The notes beneath the pieces are model-generated. The model was not told the origin of the DNA. It did no database searches and saw nothing but the letters and a program-made list of their open reading frames with translations. A program made the position numbers and the translations under genes. Shown here in pieces: positions 7,008 through 16,233 of a DNA stretch of 64,000 nt; position 1 is the stretch's first letter; the number at the start of each line of letters is the position of its first letter. This stretch comes from Chitinophagaceae bacterium (GTDB lineage Bacteria; Bacteroidota; Bacteroidia; Chitinophagales; Chitinophagaceae): assembly GCA_016706055.1 (NCBI GenBank), contig JADJKL010000001.1:248001-312000 (forward strand). Reading direction: 5' to 3'.

Positions 7008-8795
7008 TTATTTCTTATAAAACTTCCACTCCGCTTTAAAATCTCCGCTCAGTGTTTGGTTAGTAAGAATTGCCCGCAACATTTCAATTGGTAAACTATT
7101 TTCATTCAAAATAGCATCGTGGTATTGTTTATAGGTCATTTTCTTTGTGCCAACCATTTCTTTTTTTAATTCCATGAATTGTAATCCGCCAATCATATAG
7201 GCAATCTGGTACAAGGGACCATAGCCGCCGGTAAATGAACGACGAACTTCACCTTCTGCATTTGCTCTTTCATGCCCTACCCGATCCACCAAAAAATCAA
7301 TGCATTGTTGCGGTGTCCATTTTCCTAAATGATAATTCAATGAAAAAATAATTCTTGCACAACGATGCATTCGCCAGAATAGCATCCCAATTTTTTCTTC
7401 AGGTGTACGGGGAAACTTCATATCCCATAATAATAATTCCCAATACAACGAGTTTCCTTCTACCCAGAATGGCGTATCAAAGCTCCGATAGGTTTTATGG
7501 CGGTTATTCATATAGCCTTGCAGGTGATGACCAGCCAATAATTCATGATGTACCGTTGCTCTGGAAAAAGCAGGATTATTGCCTCTCATACTCATCATCT
7601 TTTCTTCATAGGTCATGGTATTGGTTGGGTAAGAAATAATTAACGACTCACCTCCAAGGAAAAACGGACTAACAAGCTGCCGCTCTGCCGACATCATATA
7701 CATACTCCAATCTTCTTCTGATAAAGCCGGCAATGTTAACAGGTCATTCTTTTTCAAAAAATCAACCGATTGTTTGTACAAATCGTACATGGCTTCCGGT
7801 TGTTTTCCCGGAGGCACATAAGATTGTTTTACTTTTTCCTGAGCCGCTTTCCAGTTATCGCCAAAACCCATTTCACGGGAAGCTTTTAATAACTCTGCAT
7901 CGCACCAGGCAAATTCTTTATTTGCAATATCCACCAGGTCTTCCGGGCTGTAAGCAATAAATTCATATTTTAACTGACGAATCAATTCTACACTTCCAAT
8001 CGGGTTGCCGATGACTCCGCTTCCATCATCTTTCTGCGAAGTATTTATTTTTCCTTTCTTCTTTATGGATGTAGCAAACAGGTTTAGCAAACTATCTGTT
8101 TCAGAATATGTTTTTGGTACCCACCAACTAAACAGTGGATCATATCCATTATAAAAATTAAAATAGTCTTTTAATATTCCTTGCAATCCTTTTGCGGCAT
8201 CCGAAGCAAGGCTTGCCTGTTTTGTTTCAAGGCTATCTGTCTTTTTAATATCAGCAATCGCTTTGCTTATTTCTTTATTAATATCATTTAATTCTTTTGC
8301 CACTTTTTCGCCATCAACTGCAATTCCTCTTCTGCGGGGTTTTTGCAGGGAATATATTCGATCCGAAAAAAGTAAATATTTAGCAACCTGATCGTAAATT
8401 TTTTGTTCCTCATTTAATTGATATTGTTCACTTTCAAGATTCCTTTTAAAAAGAATATAATCCACCTTTCCATTCACATTCATTTTTTCGAAAGGCAGCT
8501 TTTGTATTTTAGTAATATATTCATCAATCAATTGCAATAAGCGTTGTCTTCTTTCAGGTGAGTTATAATTATTTCCCTGCTGCCGCATCCACCATTCAGA
8601 CTGATTTCCACTGGTAGAATAAAAACGCAGTACACTTGCCCTATCTGCATCATATTGTATCATGGCATCTGCCATCTCACTTGTTTGTAAATAAAGGTTG
8701 CTGGTTGCCTGCTGAGCAGTTGCAGGAAAAGTCTGAATATAAAAACAAAATAAAAAAAACATTACCAGAGAATATGAACATTTAATTTTTTGCAT
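7008..8795 (-). CDS. Secreted DUF885-family protein
   Basis: Protein of 595 residues with an N-terminal signal peptide (about 1-27, ending T-A-Q) and a DUF885 domain over the rest. The HExxH-like element reads H-H-E-L-L-A-G-H-H around residues 418-426, suggesting a zinc metallopeptidase fold; members are annotated as putative peptidases. It is the last gene of a minus-strand group, with the 5'-nucleotidase gene upstream. A weak -7-like element (one mismatch) abuts the start at 8799-8806. The substrate is not known. Confidence 0.85.
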   Translation of the reverse strand: MQKIKCSYSLVMFFLFCFYIQTFPATAQQATSNLYLQTSEMADAMIQYDADRASVLRFYSTSGNQSEWWMRQQGNNYNSPERRQRLLQLIDEYITKIQKLPFEKMNVNGKVDYILFKRNLESEQYQLNEEQKIYDQVAKYLLFSDRIYSLQKPRRRGIAVDGEKVAKELNDINKEISKAIADIKKTDSLETKQASLASDAAKGLQGILKDYFNFYNGYDPLFSWWVPKTYSETDSLLNLFATSIKKKGKINTSQKDDGSGVIGNPIGSVELIRQLKYEFIAYSPEDLVDIANKEFAWCDAELLKASREMGFGDNWKAAQEKVKQSYVPPGKQPEAMYDLYKQSVDFLKKNDLLTLPALSEEDWSMYMMSAERQLVSPFFLGGESLIISYPTNTMTYEEKMMSMRGNNPAFSRATVHHELLAGHHLQGYMNNRHKTYRSFDTPFWVEGNSLYWELLLWDMKFPRTPEEKIGMLFWRMHRCARIIFSLNYHLGKWTPQQCIDFLVDRVGHERANAEGEVRRSFTGGYGPLYQIAYMIGGLQFMELKKEMVGTKKMTYKQYHDAILNENSLPIEMLRAILTNQTLSGDFKAEWKFYKK

Positions 8796-8838
8796 ACTGA
8801 AAATTATTTGTGGTTAAAAACAGAAAAATTTCGCATCG

Positions 8839-10388
8839 CTACTTCATTTCTTCCATATAATTAACGAGTGCCCTTCTTATATCAGATCTTGCATCTTTTA
8901 AGTCTGTAAATACAGGATACACTTTTACAATATCAGGATTATCTTTTGTAAGAAACCGAGATTGGCTTCGCCGCCTGTCATTAAAAAATCTGAAATAGCT
9001 ACTTTGTAAACTTTATTTATATCAAAAGGAGCATTCTTAAATGTCCAGTTGTTGGTTACACTGTCCTTCATAATTGATGAAGAATACTGAAGAAATCCTC
9101 CGCTTCCCACATTATTTTTACCAGCTTCTAACACTTTTATCAGCAAACTGCCTTTCATTTCAACTTCCATTATTGAACCACCAAAAGGCAGACTGCGGAT
9201 AATGTCATATTGTGTAACGGGCATTTGCAAAATATCATCTACTCTTATTGCGCCAGAATTCATGATAGCTATATCTGCCGTTGGAGAAGCTTTCTCCATA
9301 GCAGCAACAATCATTTCTGTAAAGTTTGTTTTAGTTGTTCGGGTATAAGGTTCTCTCCCATCCAAAGGTTTGCCAGTTGCCATACAAATTTTTGTTGCAT
9401 CAAAACCAAGCGATGCATAGTTTGCATTACCAATATCTGTCCATTTTTTTACAACGATATCAGTAGCAGCATCAAATGGAGTGCTTTCATTTATGTCAAT
9501 AATCTTTGCTGCAACACTCACCTGTTGATTTTTTTTATTAATATTTAGTTTTAAAATATAAGCCGATTTTGCATTAGCATCTGCTTTGGTTATATATACA
9601 TTACCAATTTTGGCATAATGCCTTTCATGTTCATGCCCGCCAATGATAAGCGTCAATCCAGGAATTTCCTTAGCTAGTTTAATATCATTTTCCATCGTCT
9701 GATGCGTAATAGCAATCACAGCATCGCATTGGTCTTTTAATTCATCATACTTTTTTTGTGCTGAAGTAAATACGTCTGTATAACTTACATATGGAACTTT
9801 AGTAAAAGGCAGTGTTAATCCGATGTAACCGATTTTAGCAGTTGTACCATCTGCATCTTTTAACTCCATTATATACGATTCTGGGAAACGCTCATCACCT
9901 TCCTTCGTTTGTTTTACAAAAGGAGAAATTCCTTTATCTGTTTTATGAAAAGTATTAGTAGAAATCCATTTAAAGTTAGACTCATTGATACGGCTTTGCA
10001 CATCCGTTTCGGCAATATCAAATTCATGGTTGCCAAAAACAACAAGATCAACACCGGCAACATTCATTGCATCTACCATTTGTTTACCTCGTATTCTATT
10101 GCCTTCGTATTTCAGGCTGTTATAAACAGAAGGGCTTAAAAAATCACCTGCCAACGCCATAAAAGTATTAGGGTTTTCTTTCAGGTATTCCTTTTTAACA
10201 GTAGCAACTCTAGCCATGCCGCCCCATTTACCACCATCCAGCGGAGCAATTTCATACACATCATTAATCTGAACAATTGTAAAATCGAGTTTTCCATCAT
10301 CCTTAACACCTGTACTTTTTTGTGTGGAACTACAAGCACTAAGCAAGAATAAGACAACAATTAAAACTGATACATTAAATTTTCTCAT
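8839..10388 (-). CDS. 5'-nucleotidase/2',3'-cyclic phosphodiesterase-type lipoprotein (frameshift near C-terminus)
   Basis: The N-terminus is a lipoprotein signal ending L-S-A-C (about residues 16-19). The calcineurin-like metallophosphatase domain follows, with QINDVYE, GDFLSPS, GNHEFD, ITHQTMEND and GGHEHE. The C-terminal 5_nucleotid_C domain includes NSGAIR and LPFGG. It is expected to hydrolyse nucleotides in the periplasm or at the surface (UshA-like). As read, the frame runs into a stop at 8925 with a foreign tail (Q-K-I-I-L-I-L). Adding one A in the short run at 8944-8947 continues it as K-D-N-P-D-I-V-K-V-Y to a stop at 8839, so the real gene is about 516 residues. Confidence 0.88.
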
Positions 10389-10431
10389 ACAAACTATTTA
10401 TGATTAAAGATACTTTCTATTGTTTATAAAA

Positions 10432-11418
10432 TCAGACAGCCAACAAGCTACATCCTCTCAAATCGCTTCCATCTAGTCTTCCCAAGACTTCAAAACTACT
10501 ATTGTCAAAAATTTTTCCGGCATCATCTGTAGCAATAAAAGAGCAGGAATAGATATTTGCCAAGTCGATAATATTTATAATGCCAGAACCGGTTTTTTTT
10601 ACAAGTAACGGATCTTCTTCATCTCTTACCAATATTTTCATCCACGGCGGAGTGTTAAATAGGCCATCGCCATTTGAATAAGCCTGCGACAACAATTCTG
10701 TCATCCCATATTCTGAATGTATTGATGGAACTTTAAATGCATTTTGCAAAACAGTATGCAATTCTTCCCGTATCATTTCTTTTCTTCTGCCTTTCATGCC
10801 GCCAGTTTCTAAAATAGTAGTGTATTGCATGAACATTGGAAATTGTTCTGCAAAATCAAGCAAGGCAAAGGTGACACCAATCAACAACGTTTTTTGTTCT
10901 TTTTTCTCCAACTCAATAATTACAGACGCCAGCTTTTCATATTCGTCAAGATAAAAACCACTTTGCGGATTGTCACTTTGCTTTATCAATTCATTCACCA
11001 TATACACCAGCGATGAATTATCTCTTTCCAGATAAGAAGGTAACAAACCCAGAATGCAATAATCTTTTATGGAGCCGTAAAACAATTCAAAGCTTCTCAA
11101 AAAACTTTCCTCATAAAGTAACAAGTCTTTGACAAAATGACTGCTATTGACCGAACCTGTGGTGCCACTGCTTTCAAAAACCTTTTCGGGTTCAAAATTG
11201 GTAGTTACAACGTTCTGCGACTTAAAAAAACGGACAGGCAGAAAAGGTATTTTATTTACGGCATCAATGGTGGTAATATCAGGTATCAACGCATCAACAT
11301 AAGCCTTATAAACAAGGCTATTTTCATACTGAAAAAGGAATATTTCAAGTGCTAACGCCTCAAATCCTTCCTTTTCTACGTTAAAAACTTTATGATTCCA
11401 TTGATTCTGCATGACCAT
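10432..11418 (-). CDS. LuxE-like acyl-protein synthetase / CoF390 synthetase-type protein
   Basis: A 328-residue protein resembling the LuxE family of adenylate-forming enzymes. It has F-E-S-S-G-T-T-G-S as the phosphate-binding loop (about residues 82-90) and H-S-E-Y-G-M-T-E-L as the AMP-binding motif (about 235-243). A late R-L-D-G-S-D-L-R-G tract corresponds to the C-terminal hinge. LuxE activates fatty acids, but no LuxC, LuxD or luciferase gene is nearby, so a free-standing acyl- or carboxylate-activating role is more likely. The start could be either of two closely spaced ATGs (MVM). The gene is divergent from the lipoprotein gene at 11462. Confidence 0.7.
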   Translation of the reverse strand: MVMQNQWNHKVFNVEKEGFEALALEIFLFQYENSLVYKAYVDALIPDITTIDAVNKIPFLPVRFFKSQNVVTTNFEPEKVFESSGTTGSVNSSHFVKDLLLYEESFLRSFELFYGSIKDYCILGLLPSYLERDNSSLVYMVNELIKQSDNPQSGFYLDEYEKLASVIIELEKKEQKTLLIGVTFALLDFAEQFPMFMQYTTILETGGMKGRRKEMIREELHTVLQNAFKVPSIHSEYGMTELLSQAYSNGDGLFNTPPWMKILVRDEEDPLLVKKTGSGIINIIDLANIYSCSFIATDDAGKIFDNSSFEVLGRLDGSDLRGCSLLAV

Positions 11419-11436
11419 TTATGTTATTAAAAACAG

Positions 11437-11444
11437 TAAATTTG
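11437..11444 (+). promoter_or_regulatory. -7 box (TAnnTTTG) upstream of the lipoprotein gene
   Basis: TAAATTTG lies 17 bp before the ATG at 11462. It favours that start over the longer frame opening at 11411. No clear -33 TTTG at the right spacing was seen. Confidence 0.5.
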
Positions 11445-11461
11445 TTACTCAACTATTCCCG

Positions 11462-11923
11462 ATGAAACAAACCCTGTTTATACTTTCTATTGTACTTATT
11501 GTGGCTGTTGCCTGCAACAAAGATAAGTTTCAGACCAAACCAACATTGGAGATTAAATCTTATAATACTACAACAGTTCCTTTTAACGGCACTTTCGTAG
11601 TAAATCTAAGAGCTTTTGATAAAGAAGGCGATGTGCAAGATTCACTTATTATTATAAAAGACAGAAAGAATATAAGAGTTGTTGCGACAGTGCGGGATAC
11701 ACTCCGTTATAAATTTCCTGTATTTCCAAACAACAGCACAACTGAAATACAGGCAACGCTGGATTATCAAACCATCTTATCAGCATTGAATCCACCAAAT
11801 ATACCCGGTTCGAACCCTGTAGAAAAAGAGAGAGATACGTTGATCCTGAAATTTGCAGTAAGAGATAATGCAGGAAATACCAGCGATACGATTCAATCGC
11901 AACAAATCATCATAATCAGGTAG
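11462..11923 (+). CDS. Small lipoprotein of unknown function
   Basis: A protein of 153 residues with a lipoprotein signal (hydrophobic 4-17, then V-A-C-N-K-D, Cys about 18). The remainder looks like a single beta-sandwich: LEIKSYNTTTVPFNGTFVV is followed by alternating hydrophobic strands and DNAGNTSDTI, reminiscent of Ig-like folds. The start at 11462 is used because it follows the -7 box at 11437-11444 and gives an uninterrupted signal peptide. It runs into a UbiA-like gene 12 bp downstream. Confidence 0.7.
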   Translation: MKQTLFILSIVLIVAVACNKDKFQTKPTLEIKSYNTTTVPFNGTFVVNLRAFDKEGDVQDSLIIIKDRKNIRVVATVRDTLRYKFPVFPNNSTTEIQATLDYQTILSALNPPNIPGSNPVEKERDTLILKFAVRDNAGNTSDTIQSQQIIIIR

Positions 11924-11935
11924 TAACTTTACCGG

Positions 11936-12775
11936 GTGGGTAAAAAGCTATTTACATTTTTCATTAACAGTAATTTATTTATTGCAGGATGTGCAGTGGT
12001 AATGGTTTGGCAAACCAATCATTTGCTGTTGAATGATTATTCGAATAATTATTTTCTTTTCTTCGTTTTCTTTTCCACCATTACCAGCTATAGTTTTCAC
12101 TGGTATCTTACAACTGAATCTGCAATTCCATCACCCAGAATAGAATGGGGTGAACGAAACAAAACTTTACATCTTGTTTTATTTATCATCGGCATCATTG
12201 GTACAGGTATCTTTTTTTTCTACTTGTTAGATTATTGGCATTGGCTGGCAGTTTCGGCTCTTATCACTTTCTTATATACTGCTCCAAAAATTCCCCATCC
12301 TTTATTCAGGTCATTACGAAAAATTGCTGTTGGCAAAACCTTATTTCTAGCAATGGTATGGATGTTTGTTACCACTATTCTTCCTATTGAGATTGCTGAA
12401 CAGCCATGGAAAACTGAGTTTTATTTCTTTATAGGCCATCGCCTCTTTCTTATCTATGCTATTTGTATGCTTTTTGACTATCGAGACAGGGAAGACGATG
12501 ACATTTCAGGGATACGAAGCTTAATCAGCTTTTTAAGTGAGAAAAAAATCAGTCTGCTATTCTATTTAATGATTGCTTTATTTACAGCTTCCACAGTTTT
12601 GCTTGCTGATTATGGACTCTCCAGTCTGAGAATAGCCGTTTTGTTATTACCCGGCTTCATAGTTACAATACTCTTCAATTACTCAAAAAAACATTTCACT
12701 GATAAACTCTATTATTTTGTGCTGGACGGCATGATGGCTTTTTCATCTTTGCTCATGCTTATCCCCGGCATTTAA
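11936..12775 (+). CDS. UbiA-like polytopic membrane protein
   Basis: A 279-residue protein with about eight to nine predicted membrane helices and a GTG start 12 bp after the lipoprotein gene. The tract L-F-D-Y-R-D-R-E-D-D-D near residue 180 resembles the second Asp-rich motif of UbiA prenyltransferases. The first canonical NDxxDxxxD motif is not obvious, since the corresponding region reads W-Y-L-T-T-E-S. It may therefore be a divergent or non-catalytic family member; prenyl transfer to a quinone or other acceptor is only a possibility. Confidence 0.6.
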   Translation: MGKKLFTFFINSNLFIAGCAVVMVWQTNHLLLNDYSNNYFLFFVFFSTITSYSFHWYLTTESAIPSPRIEWGERNKTLHLVLFIIGIIGTGIFFFYLLDYWHWLAVSALITFLYTAPKIPHPLFRSLRKIAVGKTLFLAMVWMFVTTILPIEIAEQPWKTEFYFFIGHRLFLIYAICMLFDYRDREDDDISGIRSLISFLSEKKISLLFYLMIALFTASTVLLADYGLSSLRIAVLLLPGFIVTILFNYSKKHFTDKLYYFVLDGMMAFSSLLMLIPGI

Positions 12776-12776
12776 T

Positions 12777-12784
12777 TATTTTTG
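12777..12784 (+). promoter_or_regulatory. -7 box (TAnnTTTG) for the M42 peptidase gene
   Basis: TATTTTTG ends 17 bp before the ATG at 12802, giving a leader of about 13 nt. A TTTG lies 25 bp upstream of it, a little further than the usual -33 spacing. Confidence 0.5.
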
Positions 12785-12801
12785 CAACCTAATCAAGAAA
12801 T

Positions 12802-13911
12802 ATGGCAAAATCTGTAAAAGCTAAGAAGTCAATCATCACAACTAATTCATTCGAGTTTTTAAAAAATTATATCAACAATGCTTCGCCTGTAGGGTTTGAA
12901 ACCTGGGGCCAGAAGCTTTGGCTTGAATACTTGAAGCCGTATGTTGACACACATTATGTAGATCCCTATGGAACTGCTGTTGGTATTATCAATCCCGAGC
13001 ATCCGTTCAAAGTTGTAATAGAAGCACATGCAGATGAGATAAGCTGGTTTGTAAATTATATTACTGCTGATGGTCTGATGTATGTAACAAGAAATGGCGG
13101 TACTGACTACCAAACTGCACCTGCATCAAGAGTGTTTATTCATGGTAAAAAAGGACCTGTAAAAGCTGTTTTTGGATGGCCGGCTATTCATACAAGAAGA
13201 GGCGGAGCTGACGATAAAGAAAAACAACCAAAGACAGAAAACTTATGGTTGGATTGTGGAGCCAGAAATAAAAAAGAGCTGGAAGCATTGGGTATTCATA
13301 TCGGTGCTGTGGTAACGTATCAAGATGGATTTGATGAACTAGCGAATGGCAATTATATTGGAAGAGCATTTGACAACCGTGTAGGTGGATTTATGATTGC
13401 TGAAGTTGCCAGACTTTTAAAAGAAAATAAAAAGAAATTGCCTTTTGGATTATATGTGGTGAATGCAGTGCAGGAAGAAATTGGTCTTCGTGGTGCAGAA
13501 ATGATTTCGAGAAGAATAAAACCTAATATGGCAATCATTACAGATGTAACACATGACACTACAACCCCAATGATTAATAAACATATTGAAGGAGATATAA
13601 GTACCGGTAAAGGTCCATCGCTGGCTTATGCTCCGGCGATACATAACAAACTACTTGCACATGTAGAAAAAGTAGCTGCGGATAAAAAAATACCAGTTCA
13701 ATGGAGAGCATTGAGCAGAAGTACAGGCACTGATACTGATTCATTTGCTTACTCAAATGATGGTTGTCCTTCGGTACTGATTTCAATTCCGCTTCGTTAT
13801 ATGCATACTACAGTTGAGATGTTACATAAAGATGATATTGAAAATACCATCAAATTGATGTATGAAACATTGCTAACTTTATCTCCTAAAACAAACCTCA
13901 GTTACCTTTAA
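12802..13911 (+). CDS. M42-family metallo-aminopeptidase
   Basis: Protein of 369 residues matching the M42 (glutamyl aminopeptidase/FrvX, TET) family. The metal-binding H76 and catalytic D78 are in I-E-A-H-A-D-E-I. The bridging Asp is in R-A-F-D-N-R-V-G-G, the catalytic Glu pair in A-V-Q-E-E-I-G-L-R-G-A, a further ligand in I-T-D-V-T-H-D, and the last in the C-terminal M-H-T-T-V-E-M. These cytosolic enzymes trim peptides from the N-terminus in large tetrahedral assemblies. The ATG of the following 58-residue gene overlaps the stop (TAATG), so the two are translationally coupled. Confidence 0.93.
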   Translation: MAKSVKAKKSIITTNSFEFLKNYINNASPVGFETWGQKLWLEYLKPYVDTHYVDPYGTAVGIINPEHPFKVVIEAHADEISWFVNYITADGLMYVTRNGGTDYQTAPASRVFIHGKKGPVKAVFGWPAIHTRRGGADDKEKQPKTENLWLDCGARNKKELEALGIHIGAVVTYQDGFDELANGNYIGRAFDNRVGGFMIAEVARLLKENKKKLPFGLYVVNAVQEEIGLRGAEMISRRIKPNMAIITDVTHDTTTPMINKHIEGDISTGKGPSLAYAPAIHNKLLAHVEKVAADKKIPVQWRALSRSTGTDTDSFAYSNDGCPSVLISIPLRYMHTTVEMLHKDDIENTIKLMYETLLTLSPKTNLSYL

Positions 13912-14087
13912 TGAGTTATTTATTATACATAGATCCAGGAAGCGGCAGCTATTTATTGCAGGCGATAATAGCAGCAGTATTGGGTGCCGGTTTCTGGATT
14001 AAAATGTCGTGGCACCGCATTAAAGCATTCTTTAGTGGCACAAAAGTGAATACGGAAAAAGAAGAGAATGATAAACCAGTTTCTTAA
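13911..14087 (+). CDS. Small 58-residue membrane protein (IDPGSGSYLLQ type)
   Basis: The reading frame begins at the ATG overlapping the M42 stop by one base and ends at TAA 14085-14087. It starts M-S-Y-L-L-Y-I-D-P-G-S-G-S-Y, followed by one membrane helix (about 15-32) and a charged tail ending E-E-N-D-K-P-V-S. I recall short proteins with this D-P-G-x-G-S-Y-L-L-Q start being encoded beside polysaccharide and sulfatase/phosphotransferase genes, which fits the phosphonate locus next door. Its function is unknown. Its end overlaps the convergent glycerophosphotransferase-like gene by four bases. Confidence 0.75.
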   Translation: MSYLLYIDPGSGSYLLQAIIAAVLGAGFWIKMSWHRIKAFFSGTKVNTEKEENDKPVS

Positions 14088-15199
14088 TCATTCCTAAGAT
14101 TACTAATAATGTAATCGAGGCCTGTCTTATAGGCTGATTCGCTATTATAAAAAATCGTTGAAGAGAGCTCTCCCATTTTTTGTTTAAACCCAACTGACAT
14201 TGTTTGAAGCGCTGTTAGTTTATCTTTTATCTGTTCCAGATTTTCTGGCGAAAGAGAAACTCCCATCTCATTTCTTATCAAATTTTCAATTGGTTCAATT
14301 TCTAATTCTTTGTAATCTGGGTTATTAATTTTCAACAAAGTATCCATAAATAAAACTGGCTTTTGTATACCAAAAGCAAATTCGAAAGCTATTCCTGACC
14401 TATCTGTTATCAGAATATCAGTTGATTGGAGTCTCTCAAAAACATTTGGCAAACTATCGATCTCCATTCCGGGATATTGTTTTATCAATTGCTGAATACT
14501 CTTGTAAACCTTCTTTTTTCTTTTTTCAAATTCTGGATGAGAACGAAGTACAACCTTGTACGGCAGCTTTGATAACTCTTTCAGTAACTCTTCTATGCAA
14601 GTATCAAAAATACAGCCATCAAACCAGGAAGGTGCAATGAGAATAGTTGGCTTCTCTTCTTCCCTGCTTGCTGTTCCATCACTGCTTTTTTTTATTTTAT
14701 CTAACAAAGGATAACCGTACGAAATCAGATTCTTTGCCCGCAACTTAGAAAGTTCTTCTGCTTTTCTTATTTCTTTTGCCTGATATTCTCCTGTGCAGAA
14801 TATTGCATTATAATTAAAGAAAGCTGCTTTTCTGTATTGCTGATGTGTGCTTACAGCAGCATGAAAAATATAAATATAGGTTCCGACTTCCGCTGACCTT
14901 TTGAATAAATAGTTTCCCAGATCGGGCATCGTCATAATCATTACATCTGCCTTTAGTTTTGAAAACAAAAAACCGAGTAACCATTTTACCCGAATCACTT
15001 TCATTTTCTCAGGTGCAGTTGTTAGTAATGGATCTTTCGCATCTGAAGTGATATAACATATTTCAATTTCGCTATCAATTAAATCCTCAATCAGTTTTTC
15101 AAAATACTGATAATAATGACGACTCTCAGCATAAAAAACAACCTGTTGCTTTTCTTTCAGCAACTTAAATACAGCGGTATATTCTGAAATAAAACTCAT
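14084..15199 (-). CDS. CDP-glycerol glycerophosphotransferase-like (TagB/TagF family) protein
   Basis: A 371-residue protein of the CDP-glycerol:poly(glycerophosphate) glycerophosphotransferase fold. The conserved catalytic elements are in the C-terminal half: V-V-L-R-S-H-P-E around residue 216-223 and I-L-I-T-D-R-S-G-I-A-F-E-F-A-F around 263-277, with N-V-F between them. The family transfers a phospho-alcohol from a CDP (or CMP) donor. It is the last gene of an operon encoding phosphonate synthesis plus a cytidylyltransferase domain, with a 3-bp gap to the alcohol dehydrogenase gene. I therefore infer that it moves a phosphonate group from a CMP-phosphonate onto a glycan or lipid. A conventional CDP-glycerol donor is the alternative. 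Confidence 0.8.
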   Translation of the reverse strand: MSFISEYTAVFKLLKEKQQVVFYAESRHYYQYFEKLIEDLIDSEIEICYITSDAKDPLLTTAPEKMKVIRVKWLLGFLFSKLKADVMIMTMPDLGNYLFKRSAEVGTYIYIFHAAVSTHQQYRKAAFFNYNAIFCTGEYQAKEIRKAEELSKLRAKNLISYGYPLLDKIKKSSDGTASREEEKPTILIAPSWFDGCIFDTCIEELLKELSKLPYKVVLRSHPEFEKRKKKVYKSIQQLIKQYPGMEIDSLPNVFERLQSTDILITDRSGIAFEFAFGIQKPVLFMDTLLKINNPDYKELEIEPIENLIRNEMGVSLSPENLEQIKDKLTALQTMSVGFKQKMGELSSTIFYNSESAYKTGLDYIISNLRND

Positions 15200-15202
15200 T
15201 CG

Positions 15203-16227
15203 TTAAAGTTGTTCGAGTATTAATTGTTTCAATTTTTCTCTGTCAAAAGAAACAGGGTTGTTGGCAAACCGTTCTTCATTTACTTCATCAAGTAATGCTT
15301 CAATAATCTGGTTCTTATCAATTTTTAATTCACTTAGCTTAGTAGTAAGCCCGACTCTTTTTAAATTTTCTGTAACAAAATGTGCTGCATCAACTTCATT
15401 TTCCACATGAAGTAAATGATACACTTCTTCCTGAGAATGATTATACAAAAAGAAAACAGGCAGGAATAGAGCAACGGCATGTCCATGCGGAATGCCATGA
15501 TTCACTGTAAGGTAATAAGACAATGCATGAGGACCGGTTGTTCTTGTAATGTTAATTGCCTTTCCTGCGAGATAAGCAGCATACTGCATTTTGTACCTGC
15601 GCTCTTCTGTTGGGGAAAGAACTGTATTAATAAAAGATTCTTTCCAAAGAGAAATAGCATGAATGGCTGAAACCTTAGATTCTGCTGTTGCATTTTTATT
15701 CCAATATGATTCAATGGCCTGAGCCAGTACATCCATACCGGACACTGCTGTCTGATAAGGAGAAAGAGAATATGTCAACGTCGGATCAAGTATTACCAAT
15801 TGTGGCAACAATACTTTACTGACCAAAGACAGTTTCTTATTATCAATATATACAACGGCAAAATGAGTAGCTTCAGTACCAGAGCCAGCGGTTGTAGGCG
15901 CAGCCGCAAAAAAGGAATATATTTTGATTCTTTTTCTAACTGATAGATTAACGATTTAGCCAAATCAATTACACTACCGCCACCAATAGCAAGTATTGCC
16001 TGAAATTTCTCTTTAGAAAATTCTGTGACAGCCTCGTTAGTTTCGCTTTCGGTTACATTAACTCCATCCTTAATAAAGTGATTGTAATGTATGCCTTTCA
16101 AAAATTCAGGATTACCATGCAATTGAAAATGCTTGCCAGTTATTAAAAAAACTGTTTCATAACCTGCTTCTATCAAATAAGGAGCAGCTTCATAAATAGT
16201 ATTCTTTCCTTGTAATAATTTTTGCAT
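15203..16227 (-). CDS. Iron-type alcohol dehydrogenase, probable phosphonoacetaldehyde reductase (frameshifted)
   Basis: Read as two pieces. The upstream part carries the NAD(P)-binding A-I-G-G-G-S-V-I-D-L-A-K-S. The downstream part carries the metal site G-M-D-V-L-A-Q-A-I-E and N-H-G-I-P-H-G-H-A-V-A. One extra A in the six-A run at 15908-15913 (plus-strand numbering) joins them through P-T-T-A-G-S-G-T-E-A-T, a hallmark of group III iron alcohol dehydrogenases. The repaired protein is about 341 residues. It is located between phosphonopyruvate decarboxylase and a transferase, in place of the AEP transaminase often found there. Reduction of phosphonoacetaldehyde to 2-hydroxyethylphosphonate, as by FomC/PhpC, is the best inference. 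Confidence 0.82.
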
Positions 16228-16233
16228 GAAAAA

